DNA of 29,857 nucleotides, taken from a virus. A model generated the notes under the pieces. The model did not search any database. It was not told where the DNA came from and saw only the letters and a program-made list of their open reading frames with translations. The DNA lies in IMG/VR virus record IMGVR_UViG_3300027969_003455, positions 1 through 29,857 of that record; one strand, given 5' to 3'. Each line of letters begins with the position of its first letter. Position 1 is the stretch's first letter. The position numbers and the translations under genes were made by a program. Positions 17,013 to 26,118 of the stretch are shown here, piece after piece.

Positions 17013-17537
17013 TTAACTCCTTGGGTTGAAGAATTCGTTTGCTGAGGATTGTCTCATACCAAAGTAACGATCCATCTCACTAGAGAACAAGCTTACAGTT
17101 CTGCTTACTTGTGCTTGTTGTGGTGTTGAGGCTTGTTCGTTTTTTTCAATTTCAAATACACGCTCGCCTGTGCGTAACAACTCTAATATTTCTTCTGATT
17201 CCTTAGATCGTGATGTCATTGCATCTAAGTCAGCACCACCGTAACCACGCCTAGAGATTAGAAGTCCGTAAGCTATATCACAACAAATTCTTTTAAGGTG
17301 CCCCTTAGAATCTTGTGTCATAGCTACTAAATCTACAAGCTCGTACCTGCCACCTGCAAGTATTGCACTGTTGATCATACCTGAAGCATCAGACAGGGCG
17401 GTCTGTACGACTAGCCCTGCTGTGCTGTTTCCAGCTAGTTCCGCCTCCGTAGCTCGCTGGTCTGTGTCTAACACAAGATCAGCGATTCTACGAGAGTCGT
17501 AACGCATCAGAAGATCAGATACTGTTGCGTGTGCCAT
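17013..17537 (-). CDS. Head-tail adaptor, Mu gp36-like (DUF1320)
   Basis: A 174-aa product starting in TAATG overlap with the capsid stop. It matches the Mu gp36-like/DUF1320 pattern. An N-terminal 'TVSDLLMRYDSRRIADLVLD' is followed by an acidic turn, then 'ALSDASGMINSAILAGGRYE' and 'LKRICCDIAYGLLISRRGYG'. The usual family length is about 130-170 residues. Members sit just after the major capsid gene and are thought to join portal and tail. The position here is identical to that order, which supports the call. The C-terminal 40 residues are Ser/Gln-rich and likely flexible. Confidence 0.75.
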   Translation of the reverse strand: MAHATVSDLLMRYDSRRIADLVLDTDQRATEAELAGNSTAGLVVQTALSDASGMINSAILAGGRYELVDLVAMTQDSKGHLKRICCDIAYGLLISRRGYGGADLDAMTSRSKESEEILELLRTGERVFEIEKNEQASTPQQAQVSRTVSLFSSEMDRYFGMRQSSANEFFNPRS

Positions 17538-18703
17538 TACGCACTCGTAATGCCAGTTACGACATTTTTGAGTTTGAATGCAGTGATAGGAGCAACAATT
17601 TCAACGCCGTAATCTTCTACAATACGAGCATTGATACGGCGGTTATCTGGATCGTCTTTTTGTTCTACAGTCATTTCTTCGTATGCGAAGAGGTGCACAG
17701 TGGAGAACGAAGGCGAACCCTCAAAACCAACTAAGTCACCTGGGCGTGCAAGAATCCACATGTCGCCTGAAGGAACAACATAGTCGCTTACTCTGGTTGC
17801 ACCCTTCTTGTTGGATACTTTTACAACATCTTCGATGATGATGTCGTAACCGTACAACTTGTCAGGCAAACCATATTTACCATTCATGGATTCTGAATCT
17901 CCACGAATTTGAGCAAGTGCAACTGGCGACTCTTTAAGGTAGGTGTGGAGTTCCTTAGATCGTGCAATAGCATCAGCCGTTTCAGGGTTGATGATAACAC
18001 ACATCTCTTTAGGACCACAAGCACCCAAGGTTGCCTTGTTGATTCTTCGGGAGATTGCATTGAATGCTTTTTTCAATACAGGTCCATTAGATGTTCCTTG
18101 TGCAATGTCACCGGAGTCACCTGCATCAAGTCGATTACCACCTGTGATCACATTAGATGCTAAGGAGCAATCTACTGAGTCGATAGTGTCAGTACCACCC
18201 AATTGAATACCCCTGTCAGGACTACCGCTAGTAGTAACCGCAGTTGTAGTAGATGCGGACTCGTACAGCTTTTTCCAAACTTTGACAACACGGGCGGTCA
18301 TCGCTTGTTGTGCGTTAATCGCACTATAGCTAGCTACAATCTTCCAATCTGCTTGGTCAACTGCTTTATAGCCTAGCCTGAATGGGAATACATAGCGTTG
18401 AGTGTTAAAGTTTAACCACTCAAACTTTTCATTATTCCATTCGCCGTGTGGAGCATCATTACCATCGTGCCACACATGATCGTCAAGCTTATCGTAGGTA
18501 ACCCTAGCAGCTTGCTCTGCATTAAGTTTCAAGTAATAACCTGAAGACTTTTTGACAGGGGTGATTGTAATATATTTGTTCAAACCAAAATCTTTAGGAT
18601 TTCGGCTGAACGATACTACAAGTTGTCCCGTAGCGTCAAAGCTAGGGATGTATGTGTTTGTTCCACTTGGAAACTGAGCATTTTGCGATACAAAATCTGC
18701 CAT
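17537..18703 (-). CDS. Major capsid protein
   Basis: A 388-aa product placed between the decoration gene and the DUF1320 adaptor, the usual slot for the major head protein in Mu-like head modules. AAGGA lies upstream of the ATG at 18703. The N-terminus is polar and extended ('MADFVSQNAQFPSGTNTYIP'). The mid-region contains a helix with 'RVVKVWKKLYESA' and 'FNAISRRINKATLG', and 'EMCVIINPETADAIARSKEL', which fits the spine helix and P-domain part of HK97-fold capsids. It ends with 'VEDYGVEIVAPITAFKLKNV'. Length and layout fit the fold, but I cannot confirm it by motif. The product is expected to be the most abundant virion protein. Confidence 0.8.
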   Translation of the reverse strand: MADFVSQNAQFPSGTNTYIPSFDATGQLVVSFSRNPKDFGLNKYITITPVKKSSGYYLKLNAEQAARVTYDKLDDHVWHDGNDAPHGEWNNEKFEWLNFNTQRYVFPFRLGYKAVDQADWKIVASYSAINAQQAMTARVVKVWKKLYESASTTTAVTTSGSPDRGIQLGGTDTIDSVDCSLASNVITGGNRLDAGDSGDIAQGTSNGPVLKKAFNAISRRINKATLGACGPKEMCVIINPETADAIARSKELHTYLKESPVALAQIRGDSESMNGKYGLPDKLYGYDIIIEDVVKVSNKKGATRVSDYVVPSGDMWILARPGDLVGFEGSPSFSTVHLFAYEEMTVEQKDDPDNRRINARIVEDYGVEIVAPITAFKLKNVVTGITSA

Positions 18704-18730
18704 GATATTTATCCTTAATTAGTTATATTG

Positions 18731-19183
18731 TTATACTGGTATGACCACAACATGTGGGTTTACCTGAATCAACACCTTTTCTCCAGCAACAACCGAGTTA
18801 AGTGCGGTTCCAGCTACTTGGTAAGTACCGGGGGTAGTTCCAATAGTAATTGCACCACCGTTAAGAGTGGCGTTCCCTGCTGTTCCACCTGTGTAGGCTT
18901 TAACTTTAGAACCAGCGGTAATGTTGCCACTTGAGCGAACCATGCACACATCGCCTAGGCCAAACACCTTTAGTGTTCTCCCTGCCTTAGCTGCAAGCTT
19001 GCTCTCAGTGCCACCTAAAAGGGTAGCAAGGTTTGGTGGATCAAATGTACCTTCTTGTGCTACACCGATAATTGGTTCGGTGCTGGCACTAACTTGGGAT
19101 ACTGTAAATTCCCCAGTCACTGTTACGAAACTTGCTGGAAAGATATCTCCACCAGCTACAAAAGACGGATTGTACAAAGGCAT
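18731..19183 (-). CDS. Head decoration / capsid cement-like protein
   Basis: A 150-aa beta-rich, Gly/Val/Thr-rich product with AGGAG before the ATG at 19183. It resembles small capsid-stabilising proteins of the DUF2190/cement kind. It has 'GGDIFPASFVTV' near the N-terminus, 'EPIIGVAQEGTF' in the middle, 'LKVFGLGDVCMVRSSGNITAGS' later, and a closing strand 'VLIQVNPHVVVIPV'. It lies between the protease/scaffold and the major capsid gene, the normal site of decoration genes. It probably binds the outside of the expanded head. A head fibre base is an alternative. Confidence 0.65.
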   Translation of the reverse strand: MPLYNPSFVAGGDIFPASFVTVTGEFTVSQVSASTEPIIGVAQEGTFDPPNLATLLGGTESKLAAKAGRTLKVFGLGDVCMVRSSGNITAGSKVKAYTGGTAGNATLNGGAITIGTTPGTYQVAGTALNSVVAGEKVLIQVNPHVVVIPV

Positions 19184-19198
19184 GAATTATTCTCCTAG

Positions 19199-20347
19199 TT
19201 AAAGTACTTTTTCAGCATTAATTTTACCAAGAGCTTCTTGGTAGGTAATGCCGTTTTGGGTTGCAAAATTAATAGCTTCGTTCACTTCGTCCTTAGTGCG
19301 GCCACGCACCCCACCAGAACGAGATTCTTGGTAGTAAGAGGCTCGTGCACCAATAGGTGCTTTTTGGTACCTTTTACGGATGATCTGAAGATGTGCCCTA
19401 TAGGTCTTCTCAGGTAGAGATTGGACCAAGGTTAGCTCTTCACCACGGTCTAACATGAAACCTTCTGCTTCCAATTCAATAAGATCTTTCTCACGCTCTG
19501 CACGCTGGAATTTAATCTTGATGTTTTGAATCTCCTTGTGGAGAAGTTGGTTTTCTTGCTCTACCCTGGATAGTTTAATACGGTCATATCGCTTACCCCT
19601 AGACTGTTGGATAGGTTGCTCTTCTTCTGTGGATTCTTCTGGCATAGGTTCTTCGCCACTGCCATCATCATCCATAGGAGGTCCACCCATGCTAGGGTCT
19701 TCCATGCCTTGTTCTGGCATAGGGGCTTCTTCACCGGGCATTCCCTCAGGCGGCATACCACCTTCCTCAGGTGGTGCCTCACCACCTTGTTGTGAGAGTT
19801 GTGTAAGGAATTGCCAAACATCCGTTTGTTGGAGTCCAGCTAACACACCGTCAATAATACCTTGTTGATCATTCATTCCTATAGTCCTTTGATATTTTTT
19901 AACCCCGCCTTTAGAAAGTCGGAGTAGGCCTAAGTCTCGTTCAGGAGTAGTTGCACCGAGCAAACTAATCGGGTCAATCTTATAGTCACTTAACCAAAGT
20001 TCTATTGATCTCCTTGGGAAACCACGAACCTTGTCAGCAGCGTGTTTGAAGAACTTGAAGGTTGCTGTGATACACTTCCTACCTGTCTTGAAGAACGGCT
20101 CAACCTTTAGGTTAGTAGCGTATCCAACAATCTCAGGTTGCTCACCTTCAGGTGCATCATCCTTGGTATGCCCTATGACAAGTGGTATCTCGTCACCAGT
20201 ACTACCCATGCGCTTATTGTTTACTCTAACTATCTCAGATAGCTTTTTCTGGTCGAGCCGAATCACCACATTCCCTTTGCCATCCTTAAGCTCATGCTCG
20301 TCCAGAATAGGAACATGGTGTTTAACAATCATGTCGTTATCGTCCAT
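19199..20347 (-). CDS. Prohead protease / scaffold, Mu gpI-like
   Basis: A 382-aa product starting in TAATG overlap with the 1416-aa gene, with GAGGAG upstream. Residues 1-140 match the Mu-like gpI protease pattern: 'IPLVIGHTKDD' with His60, 'IVGYATNLKVEPFF', 'FPRRSIELW' with Ser114, then 'DPISLLGATTPERDLG'. His60 and Ser114 are the likely catalytic pair of a herpes-assemblin-type serine protease (inferred from spacing). Residues about 190-250 are a Pro/Glu/Met/Gly acidic stretch, and about 260-305 a coiled coil ('RVEQENQLLHKEIQNIK'). The C-terminal half is therefore the scaffold, removed by self-cleavage during maturation in this family. Confidence 0.8.
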   Translation of the reverse strand: MDDNDMIVKHHVPILDEHELKDGKGNVVIRLDQKKLSEIVRVNNKRMGSTGDEIPLVIGHTKDDAPEGEQPEIVGYATNLKVEPFFKTGRKCITATFKFFKHAADKVRGFPRRSIELWLSDYKIDPISLLGATTPERDLGLLRLSKGGVKKYQRTIGMNDQQGIIDGVLAGLQQTDVWQFLTQLSQQGGEAPPEEGGMPPEGMPGEEAPMPEQGMEDPSMGGPPMDDDGSGEEPMPEESTEEEQPIQQSRGKRYDRIKLSRVEQENQLLHKEIQNIKIKFQRAEREKDLIELEAEGFMLDRGEELTLVQSLPEKTYRAHLQIIRKRYQKAPIGARASYYQESRSGGVRGRTKDEVNEAINFATQNGITYQEALGKINAEKVL

Positions 20348-23300
20348 TAAGCTCCTCGCAGTTTTTTAATTGCGTCCGTTACAACGCTATCTTTGTGAAA
20401 TCTTTTTACACCGTCATTCTGTGGTGCAAATTGTCCGCCGTTGTAGTTCCTACCACGGAATGTAATACCGTGTGCACCTGCTCGATATTGATCTTTAGCG
20501 TGTGCTGATTTTTTAGCAAACTTTTGTGGTTGTGGGGTTGTTCTCATTTTATCCCATACCTTTCCAGCTTTGTTATATTCCTTCTCTGCGGCTTTTGCAA
20601 AAGCCCGCAGTGAAGGTACACTGTGTTCTAACTCTGAACTAATAGCCTCTAAGGAAAAGTAATCTCCATCCTTAGCGTCTTGAATCAAGTGTTGTGCGTG
20701 TTCAGGTATCACACTTTGCACTTGAAGACTATCAATTAGCTTTTTTAAACCACTGCTTTGAAGTACTGTCCTTGCGTGCTCTTTGCAGTACATCTCTCTT
20801 CTGTTAGATTCACTCGTCATGTCGTCATACAGACTAGGGTCATTTTGCAGTGAGCTAACTGCACCTTCTATGTCTGACCAGCTAGCATCGGGAATCAACT
20901 GTTGGTATTTTGATAGATGCTCTGGCTTTATATTTTGAAAATCCTGACTTAGTAAATCCCCAACAGCTGGTAGTTCTTTATTAGGTGTGTTGTGTTGTCT
21001 CAGGAAACCTTCTAACACCCTACGACTACGATCAAATTTTATTTTGGCCTTGGTTTTGCGGGATAGTTGCTGGGCTTGCCCTGTGCTGGTGCTTGTGCCA
21101 TTGGTGGGTGCCCCACTAGTATTGTTGGTAGCCCCGGCCTTGTTATTATTCTGCTCATACTCACCTATGATGTTTGTGTAAGCTTGTCTGGATTTCGGTA
21201 GAGCACCAGCGCTGTTCCAATCACCATTATGCCCTACAATTTCACCTTGTCCAATGTTTTCTACTACATTTAAGTTATTATTTGTAGCATATTGGTCTAT
21301 GTTGTTTCTCATTGTTCTGTTTGGATCGTACACTAATACTTTAGTGTTTGTCTTTCCAGGTAGTAATGTCTTGTAGTTTATACCTGCTGCTACTAGTGAA
21401 TCTCGCACTTCACCCATATCTGTTGAAGGGTGCGTAATGTGATATAAACTATCTGGACCTTGTGAGTTTGGATGGAACACAAGTACAGATTTCTTCTGTC
21501 CTGAGATACCGTGCCAAGCTGCTAGATATTTTAATCTAGCTGGGTCGGTGCCTTGTGGTGCCGTGTGCACGATTGACTCTTCAGAACCATTAGGCCAATC
21601 ACCAACCGCATTCTGTGCGGTGGTTTCTACACCACCCTTGGCATTGATCTGGTTACCAAGTGCACCTTGTGCTAGGTTCTTACCGCCTGGGGATTTAGCC
21701 ACGGCGTTGGAGAACGGCTGGTTGGTTCTAGTCGCAACAGGTGCTCCTGTCATACCACCGGCTGCCTGTGTGAACTGTGCGAATTTTATTGGTCGTTCGG
21801 TTCTTTTAGTTCCATCCCCATCATCTCCGGTGGAAATTGATCTTCTCTTGAGCTTGAGGCGTGGTAAAATTCTCTGTAGTGTTTCTTGAGAGATTTTATA
21901 AGCTCCACCTCTAAATCCCTCTGCGGCGGCCCTTTGGCTTGCTCTTTTTTCCAAAACCTCTTTGGTTTCATGCATATCTCCTTCTTGAATATGTTTATAG
22001 TTTTTAGCCCAATCCTCTAACTCTTTTGCGTGTGTTGTGTCGTGAGGCATCTCATCTTGATCATTTTGACCTAGTAAAGATGAACTTCTATGAAGAGCAC
22101 TCTTTACAGCTTTATCTGCAAATGATATTACACCATGTGACAAGTAAGAGCTAGGGTTAGTTCCACCAAATGACCTAACTGTTCCTTGATGATTAGACCA
22201 CAAGTGCCCTTGCAACATATCTACTCTAGGTATCTCTATTGGGGCACCACCATGCTTATTATCCCTTACTTCTATATATCCGAGTTCTTTTGTGGCTTGT
22301 ATTAGGGAATGTGCAAATGCTGCTCTCTGTCTATCGTTTTCAGGTGCACCACCAAAAACAGTATTCATCCAGCGTCCAAAATATTCTGTCATAACCCTAT
22401 CTGCAACAAATGGTGCGTTCATTGCACCATCCCCGAAGTGATGTAGGTATTCTGCCATCATAGAAAGAACATACGGACCAAACTTTTTACCTAGACCAAA
22501 CACACCGGGTAAAGCTTTTGCTTCCTCAAATGTAATATTTTGATTAGGGTCAAGTTGCTTTGCTTCGTAGAATTCTTTATCTGCTATTTCTTTTCTTTGA
22601 CCTTCTGCATTTATTTCATGAACTTTATTTAGGTAGTGATCTATCATAGATCTGTCATCAGTCATCCCACTAGATTCGTTTTGTACAAAAGATAAGAAAT
22701 CTTCTGTTGACCCAGGTCTAAGCATCCATTTAGAATTTTTTGGAACTACCTCTCCACTGGCATTCCTAACATAAATAGGATATTTTTGTGCTTTAACTGC
22801 TGGGGATGCTTCAATATTTTTTGTAGGATCTGCCTTAACTGCTTTAATACCCGGTCTAGCTGGGGCACCTGCAAGAGAATTTCCTTCTGCATCTAGAAAA
22901 TGTTTTTTGTCTTCACCTACATCTGTAAGCTCCATCTGAGCGCCTATATTACCTTTATCCAAACTTGCGTTTTTTAGTATGGCCGTCATACTTGGCTTAG
23001 GTATAGGCTTGCCCGGATTCTCTGCTTTGTATCTACTTACATAATTATAATAACCGTCTTGAAAGATCTTTAATGCTGTTTCTGAATTTGCTATAGGTGT
23101 TAGGTTGCTTGATGTAGGCCCAAGCAATAACTTAAATATCATAGATGCGTTCATCTGCTCTTCTGTTTGATCTAATCTTTTCTTACCATCACCGTCAGGC
23201 TCCGAAATAGTTCCTAACATACCACGCATTAATTTAAATTCAGGGTGCGTGTTAACTAAGTTAACTAAATTTATATCGTGCTTTCTTCCATCTTTAGAAT

Positions 23301-24597
23301 ACCAATTTAAAAAGTCTAAGTTTGTTTGTATGTTAGATCCATAACCAACAGCACCAGACATTGCTAATTTTGACCTAGCTGCTTCTAGTGTTAGTATGTG
23401 TGATAAGTTATCGTTATAAGTTTTTCTTTCGGCTTCCGCTTGGTCGTATTTAATTTTCTTTTCATTGTAAGCTTGTTGCGCTTTAGGTGTACCGTTTGGA
23501 TTTTTACTAGATGTTTTAATAGCTTGAACTTCATTTGATAGCCTAGGTTTTTTACCTTTTACTAATTGTGTTCTTAATGCTTGATATGCCTCTGTCATCT
23601 CAGGTGCAAAAGCAGCGGATAAAGAAAAAAGTAAACTCTTTACTTCTTGTGTTCTTGGATCTTCTTTGTCATCTTCTTCTTCTTCTTCACCTTCTTCTTT
23701 TTCTTTAGCTTTAGGTGCTTTATTTCCAGAAGTGGATTTTCCATTTCTGCATACAGGGTTTCCAATCCCTGTGTTAGTCCCAGGATAAAATTGCTCTTGT
23801 CTACCAATCCCAGTTTTTTCAAGAAGCATACCCGCTTGTATTCTTTTGCTATCAACAAATTGGTTTGCACCTGTCCATATACTATTTAGGCTATTTTCTA
23901 TCTCTAGTTTTTTTGCTGGGTCTTTTTCTTTAGAATGCATGTCTTGCAAAGTTTGCATAATGACAGCTATTCGTTCAGTAGGGTCGTCAGATATATGCTC
24001 TTCTTTAAGATTTGCAAAGGCTGGTATATTTGGATTAGTTGCTTGTGCTCTTTTAAAAGCGCCCCATAGTTCTTTTTTGTGCTCTTGAAAAACAGAATCG
24101 TCCGCTGTTACTGTTCTATGATCTTCCCATATTTTATGAATTATACCTGTGTGGTCACCTGCTATTGTTAGAGGTTTGTGTGATGGTGTGTAAGGTACAT
24201 TTATATCAAGAGCGTCTTTCTCTTCGGGTGTTCTTCCTTTTACCGCAGCTTTACTATTGGTAGTTCCCAATATAGAGGGTTCCACTCGAATAGGTTTTCC
24301 TTGTTCATCATTTGCATCCACAGGTGGTGCAGCTTTTGAATTAGGTGTGTACTTATTTTTTTGACGCTTATTCTCAGCTTTTTTTGCTTGGTCTTCTAAC
24401 TGCTTTGGTGTTGGTGGTTTTTTTACTTTAGCTGTGGTATTTTTAGGCGTACTTTCCGTGGAAACTTTTTTTGGTTTTTTTTCCTTAACCGGAGTATCCG
24501 TAGGTGTACCAACAGTAGCCTTAGGCTTACCAAACTTAATTCGTGCGACATCACGGGCTAATCGAGCAAACCTAATAAATGGGTTGTAATTATCCAT
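20347..24597 (-). CDS. Giant 1416-aa head-region protein of unknown family
   Basis: Not recognised. It starts at 24597, one base after the preceding stop. Residues 1-130 are Lys/Pro/Thr-rich and disordered, apart from an N-terminal basic helix ('FIRFARLARDVARIKFG'). An acidic Glu/Asp run lies near 298-315. A helical region follows. The segment near 700-800 looks globular ('FGPYVLSMMAEYLHHFGDGA', 'RVMTEYFGRWMNTVFGGAPE'). A compact alpha/beta unit lies near 1030-1110 ('KKSVLVFHPNSQGPDSLYHI'). The C-terminus has 'ITFRGRNYNGGQFAPQND' near 1380, a 'GGQFAP' signature I recall from the ends of phage head-morphogenesis proteins. It sits where Mu-like phages encode gpF, so an internal or ejected head protein is plausible. 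Confidence 0.5.
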   Translation of the reverse strand: MDNYNPFIRFARLARDVARIKFGKPKATVGTPTDTPVKEKKPKKVSTESTPKNTTAKVKKPPTPKQLEDQAKKAENKRQKNKYTPNSKAAPPVDANDEQGKPIRVEPSILGTTNSKAAVKGRTPEEKDALDINVPYTPSHKPLTIAGDHTGIIHKIWEDHRTVTADDSVFQEHKKELWGAFKRAQATNPNIPAFANLKEEHISDDPTERIAVIMQTLQDMHSKEKDPAKKLEIENSLNSIWTGANQFVDSKRIQAGMLLEKTGIGRQEQFYPGTNTGIGNPVCRNGKSTSGNKAPKAKEKEEGEEEEEDDKEDPRTQEVKSLLFSLSAAFAPEMTEAYQALRTQLVKGKKPRLSNEVQAIKTSSKNPNGTPKAQQAYNEKKIKYDQAEAERKTYNDNLSHILTLEAARSKLAMSGAVGYGSNIQTNLDFLNWYSKDGRKHDINLVNLVNTHPEFKLMRGMLGTISEPDGDGKKRLDQTEEQMNASMIFKLLLGPTSSNLTPIANSETALKIFQDGYYNYVSRYKAENPGKPIPKPSMTAILKNASLDKGNIGAQMELTDVGEDKKHFLDAEGNSLAGAPARPGIKAVKADPTKNIEASPAVKAQKYPIYVRNASGEVVPKNSKWMLRPGSTEDFLSFVQNESSGMTDDRSMIDHYLNKVHEINAEGQRKEIADKEFYEAKQLDPNQNITFEEAKALPGVFGLGKKFGPYVLSMMAEYLHHFGDGAMNAPFVADRVMTEYFGRWMNTVFGGAPENDRQRAAFAHSLIQATKELGYIEVRDNKHGGAPIEIPRVDMLQGHLWSNHQGTVRSFGGTNPSSYLSHGVISFADKAVKSALHRSSSLLGQNDQDEMPHDTTHAKELEDWAKNYKHIQEGDMHETKEVLEKRASQRAAAEGFRGGAYKISQETLQRILPRLKLKRRSISTGDDGDGTKRTERPIKFAQFTQAAGGMTGAPVATRTNQPFSNAVAKSPGGKNLAQGALGNQINAKGGVETTAQNAVGDWPNGSEESIVHTAPQGTDPARLKYLAAWHGISGQKKSVLVFHPNSQGPDSLYHITHPSTDMGEVRDSLVAAGINYKTLLPGKTNTKVLVYDPNRTMRNNIDQYATNNNLNVVENIGQGEIVGHNGDWNSAGALPKSRQAYTNIIGEYEQNNNKAGATNNTSGAPTNGTSTSTGQAQQLSRKTKAKIKFDRSRRVLEGFLRQHNTPNKELPAVGDLLSQDFQNIKPEHLSKYQQLIPDASWSDIEGAVSSLQNDPSLYDDMTSESNRREMYCKEHARTVLQSSGLKKLIDSLQVQSVIPEHAQHLIQDAKDGDYFSLEAISSELEHSVPSLRAFAKAAEKEYNKAGKVWDKMRTTPQPQKFAKKSAHAKDQYRAGAHGITFRGRNYNGGQFAPQNDGVKRFHKDSVVTDAIKKLRGA
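20580..20616. repeat. Long quasi-palindrome inside the 1416-aa gene
   Basis: CCTTC (20580-20584) pairs with GAAGG (20612-20616), CTGCGG (20586-20591) with CCGCAG (20605-20610), and CTTT (20592-20595) with AAAG (20600-20603), around the tetraloop TGCA. Only one T.T mismatch and one bulged C interrupt the 15 pairs. Confidence 0.8.
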
Positions 24598-24598
24598 A

Positions 24599-26101
24599 TT
24601 ACCTGCCTCTTAGTCTTTGACCCAACCTTGGGAATAATTTTGGCTGTTGGGCTACTGGTGCAGGCGTATTAGCCGCCTTAATAGTAGTTGTAATAGGGCT
24701 AGGGGCTGGCTTTGTAAATATAGGATCTTTATTAGGTCTAATTAAATTATGTGCTCTTGGGAATCGTGCAGTCCTACCATTCCCTTGGTTTGCATAATTA
24801 CCACCAACAGGTGCCTCTTCTGTCTCTGGCTCTGGTTTAGCTACCTGCGGTGTCATTAAACTTTTAGGTGGACCTTGTTGCGTTTTATTTACTTTAATGT
24901 TACCTGGATTAGGTCCACCCTTAGTGTTCCCTATAGGTTTAGGAGATGGCGCTGCTTTTGGTGGTGCTGGCTTAGGCTCTGGTTTAGGTGCCATTGCCCC
25001 TTCATTTTTATCCTTATCTACATCTAGCTCTTCTCGCTTAGTGGGTGGTCGATTATCAACAGGTGGTTTGTATTGTGAATATTTAGGTGGCGTATATGGG
25101 CGTTCTGGTTCTTCCATTGGTTTTTCCTGAATTGGCTGTTGTGCAGGTATTGGGGCAGGTGTAGGTGACGCAATTGGTTGTGTAGATTCAGGCTTTATGA
25201 TAGGCCTGTCGTTAACATCTTTGTTAGGGTTTACTTGACTAGGTACTTGGCCTTGTGGTGGTCTGGCTTGCCTAGGGAAGTTGCCTCTCTCATGGTTAAA
25301 TCTCCAAACCTCTAGCTGTTGTTGTGGGCTAAGTTTGGTGTAGTCGTCAGGAGGCCTTGTGGAACCCTCTGCCGCCATTCTAGCATTATTTCTATCTTGA
25401 AACTCTTTTAATTGTGCGTGCTGTTGCGGGGTTAAGACATCAGATGGCTGTGAGGTGTTTGGAACACCTACTTGTCCACCAGCTTGATTTGCAGCTTGTA
25501 CTTCCTGACGAGTTGGAATCCTTTTACCTGTGTTTTGACCTTCTGCAACCATAGCCTCGTAGTTGAAACTTCCGTCTGGGCGTATCATCCCTTTACCCCT
25601 AGCATCTTTTAGCACAGGGTCAGGTTTATAATTTCCCATTGGGTTAGGAGGAAGAAACCCAGGGTGTTTTTTACGCATCTCCTCGTAGTGTTTTTGTTGT
25701 GCCCGAACTGCTTCTGCGTGTATGTCATCTGGATTTGTAGAACGGTTTTGTTCCCACGCTTGATTAGGGTTTTGTGGTGGTGGTGCAGGTGGTACATTAC
25801 CTGCGTTTCCGTGTTGGTTCCCAAAGCTATTGCCGTGCTTAGTCACATTAGCCGCAGCTTGAGGGCCTGATATGTGATAGTGTGAACCACCTTGTGCAAG
25901 GTTTGCTGCTGTAATTGGTGCCTGACCTTTGTTAGCTTCATTATAAGCAGTTGCTCTATCTTGTCTGTCTTTATTAATATTTATAGGTTTGGCAGGAATA
26001 GTGTTAACCCTAGATGGCCCGCCATTACCACTTTTAATAGCTTGCATAGCTGCTTCATGTTCTGCGTGTTGTACCGCTTCACTGCGTGGATCTATTGCCA
26101 T
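24599..26101 (-). CDS. Proline/glutamine-rich disordered virion-associated protein
   Basis: A 500-aa product with AAGGA before the ATG at 26101. It is dominated by Pro, Gln, Asn, Ala and Lys, with almost no hydrophobic core, so it is predicted to be disordered. Patches include 'NVPPAPPPQNPNQAWEQNRS' near 100, 'EMRKKHPGFLPPNPMGNYKP' near 140 and a Lys/Pro/Glu repeat region near 360-440. It ends in a basic tail ('PKLFPRLGQRLRGR'). The phrase 'PDGSF' recurs at the end of the neighbouring 158-aa protein. No enzyme motif was seen. Its setting suggests a DNA-binding or packaged internal protein, or a scaffold partner, which is inference. Confidence 0.5.
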   Translation of the reverse strand: MAIDPRSEAVQHAEHEAAMQAIKSGNGGPSRVNTIPAKPININKDRQDRATAYNEANKGQAPITAANLAQGGSHYHISGPQAAANVTKHGNSFGNQHGNAGNVPPAPPPQNPNQAWEQNRSTNPDDIHAEAVRAQQKHYEEMRKKHPGFLPPNPMGNYKPDPVLKDARGKGMIRPDGSFNYEAMVAEGQNTGKRIPTRQEVQAANQAGGQVGVPNTSQPSDVLTPQQHAQLKEFQDRNNARMAAEGSTRPPDDYTKLSPQQQLEVWRFNHERGNFPRQARPPQGQVPSQVNPNKDVNDRPIIKPESTQPIASPTPAPIPAQQPIQEKPMEEPERPYTPPKYSQYKPPVDNRPPTKREELDVDKDKNEGAMAPKPEPKPAPPKAAPSPKPIGNTKGGPNPGNIKVNKTQQGPPKSLMTPQVAKPEPETEEAPVGGNYANQGNGRTARFPRAHNLIRPNKDPIFTKPAPSPITTTIKAANTPAPVAQQPKLFPRLGQRLRGR

Positions 26102-26118
26102 TGTGTTTTCCTTAGTTG

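Noticed and set aside
23640-23889. Opposite-strand and alternate-frame open frames over the Glu/Asp run
   Set aside because: They are artefacts of CTT/TTC trinucleotide repetition in the 1416-aa gene; the predicted products are poly-Phe or poly-Lys.
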